From positions 1-32,413 of the forward strand of contig NCGG01000021.1 of the NCBI GenBank assembly GCA_002278855.1: a DNA stretch of 32,413 nt, read 5' to 3'. Shown here piece after piece: positions 31,985-32,413 of this stretch. The DNA comes from Sphingomonadales bacterium 28-55-16 (GTDB taxonomy: Bacteria; Pseudomonadota; Alphaproteobacteria; Sphingomonadales; Sphingomonadaceae). A program made the position numbers and the translations under genes. The notes beneath the pieces are model-generated. The model was not told where the DNA came from. It made no database searches and was given only the letters and a program-made list of their open reading frames with translations. How positions within the stretch are numbered: the first letter of the stretch is position 1; the number at the start of each line of letters is the position of its first letter.

Positions 31985-32413
31985 ATGCCTACTTCAACCT
32001 ATGTGGTTCTTTCCATTTATATGGCCTTTGGCCTGCTTGAATTGTTTCGCACCCGCCTTTTTTCGAAGAATGAACAAACCCGCCACGACGGCATTGTCGA
32101 AATTGTCAGCACCGTTTTGTTGTTGGTTTTCACCCAGCCCGCCATTTTGATATTTGTCGACTATGCGCTCGGCGCGCTGCGTCCCGAATGGCGTGGAATG
32201 TTGTCGGGTATCAATATATTTTTGGCGATCGGGTTGTTCCTGATCCTGGATGACATGATGCAATATTGGCAGCACCGTGCATCGCATAGCTTCGCGTGGC
32301 TCTACAACATGCAACGTGCGCACCACAACGCCCGCTATATGAGCATCCGGTTGGTCTACCGGAACAACATTTTTTATTACGCGCTGATGCCAAGCATCTG
32401 GTTCTCGGCCGTG
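31985..32413 (+). CDS. Sterol desaturase/fatty acid hydroxylase family protein, 5' part
   Basis: The frame opens at ATG 31985 and runs past the window end; 143 residues are visible. Membrane segments are about 5-22 and 40-60, with a third near 76-90. The first histidine clusters of the fatty-acid-hydroxylase superfamily follow: QYWQHRASH (His97-x3-His101), then QRAHHNAR (His113, His114), where Gln110 stands in place of the first His of the usual HxxHH. These ligate the di-iron centre. Further His clusters would lie beyond the window. The substrate may be a membrane lipid, sterol-like or carotenoid compound. It is on normal chromosomal sequence. Confidence 0.85.
   Translation, partial: MPTSTYVVLSIYMAFGLLELFRTRLFSKNEQTRHDGIVEIVSTVLLLVFTQPAILIFVDYALGALRPEWRGMLSGINIFLAIGLFLILDDMMQYWQHRASHSFAWLYNMQRAHHNARYMSIRLVYRNNIFYYALMPSIWFSAV

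Overview
The window looks like the chromosome of a sphingomonad-like alphaproteobacterium (inferred from the style of glnK-amtB, tgt-glnE, erpA-xth, guaA and a DUF2805/TIGR03643 gene, with GC-rich coding sequence). A visibly more AT-rich genomic island sits in it.

Left chromosomal part (1-13905). Minus strand: a nitrogen operon glnK-amtB behind a textbook sigma-54 promoter, an endonuclease/exonuclease/phosphatase-family protein, and tldD. Plus strand: tgt, glnE and a bcp-type peroxiredoxin in tight array, then an M23 peptidase, erpA, xth (exonuclease III), a small membrane protein convergent with a TetR regulator, and guaA. glnK, amtB and glnE all belong to control of ammonium uptake and glutamine synthetase.

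Island (about 13906-31555, 17.65 kb). It is inserted exactly at the guaA stop codon. A 12-bp direct repeat (GAGTGGGAGTAG) ends guaA and recurs at the right edge. A tyrosine integrase reads inward from the left edge, and the motif AACTTTCAC, a candidate integrase arm site, occurs twice at the left end and once at the right. Cargo in order: two overlapping unknown genes and an acidic unknown protein; a single-chain type ISP restriction-modification enzyme; an envelope group (four-helix membrane protein, ClpP-like COG3904-type protein, small lipoprotein); a 54-residue protein; a [4Fe-4S] HhH DNA-glycosylase-like protein; a serine recombinase; a one-helix membrane protein; a non-coding stretch; a small DUF6626-like protein; an overlapping minus-strand pair made of an unknown 578-residue protein and a tRNA-guanine-transglycosylase (TGT)-fold enzyme; a two-helix membrane protein; and a DUF6641-like protein.

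The most interesting signal: a 17-21 bp AT-rich palindrome occurs three times, each time in the same orientation and 52-63 bp upstream of a start codon. The genes are the first unknown operon (15409), the glycosylase-like gene (24077) and the 578-residue/TGT-fold operon (start 30278, minus). This suggests a shared regulon that links a base-exchange-type enzyme with a base-excision-type enzyme next to a restriction system, possibly an undescribed nucleic-acid modification or defence module. Function is inference; catalytic motifs and repeats are seen directly.

Right chromosomal part (31556-32413). A DUF2805 gene that would directly follow guaA without the island, then the start of a sterol desaturase/fatty-acid-hydroxylase-type membrane protein that runs off the window. 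I saw no tRNA, rRNA, CRISPR array or IS transposase.
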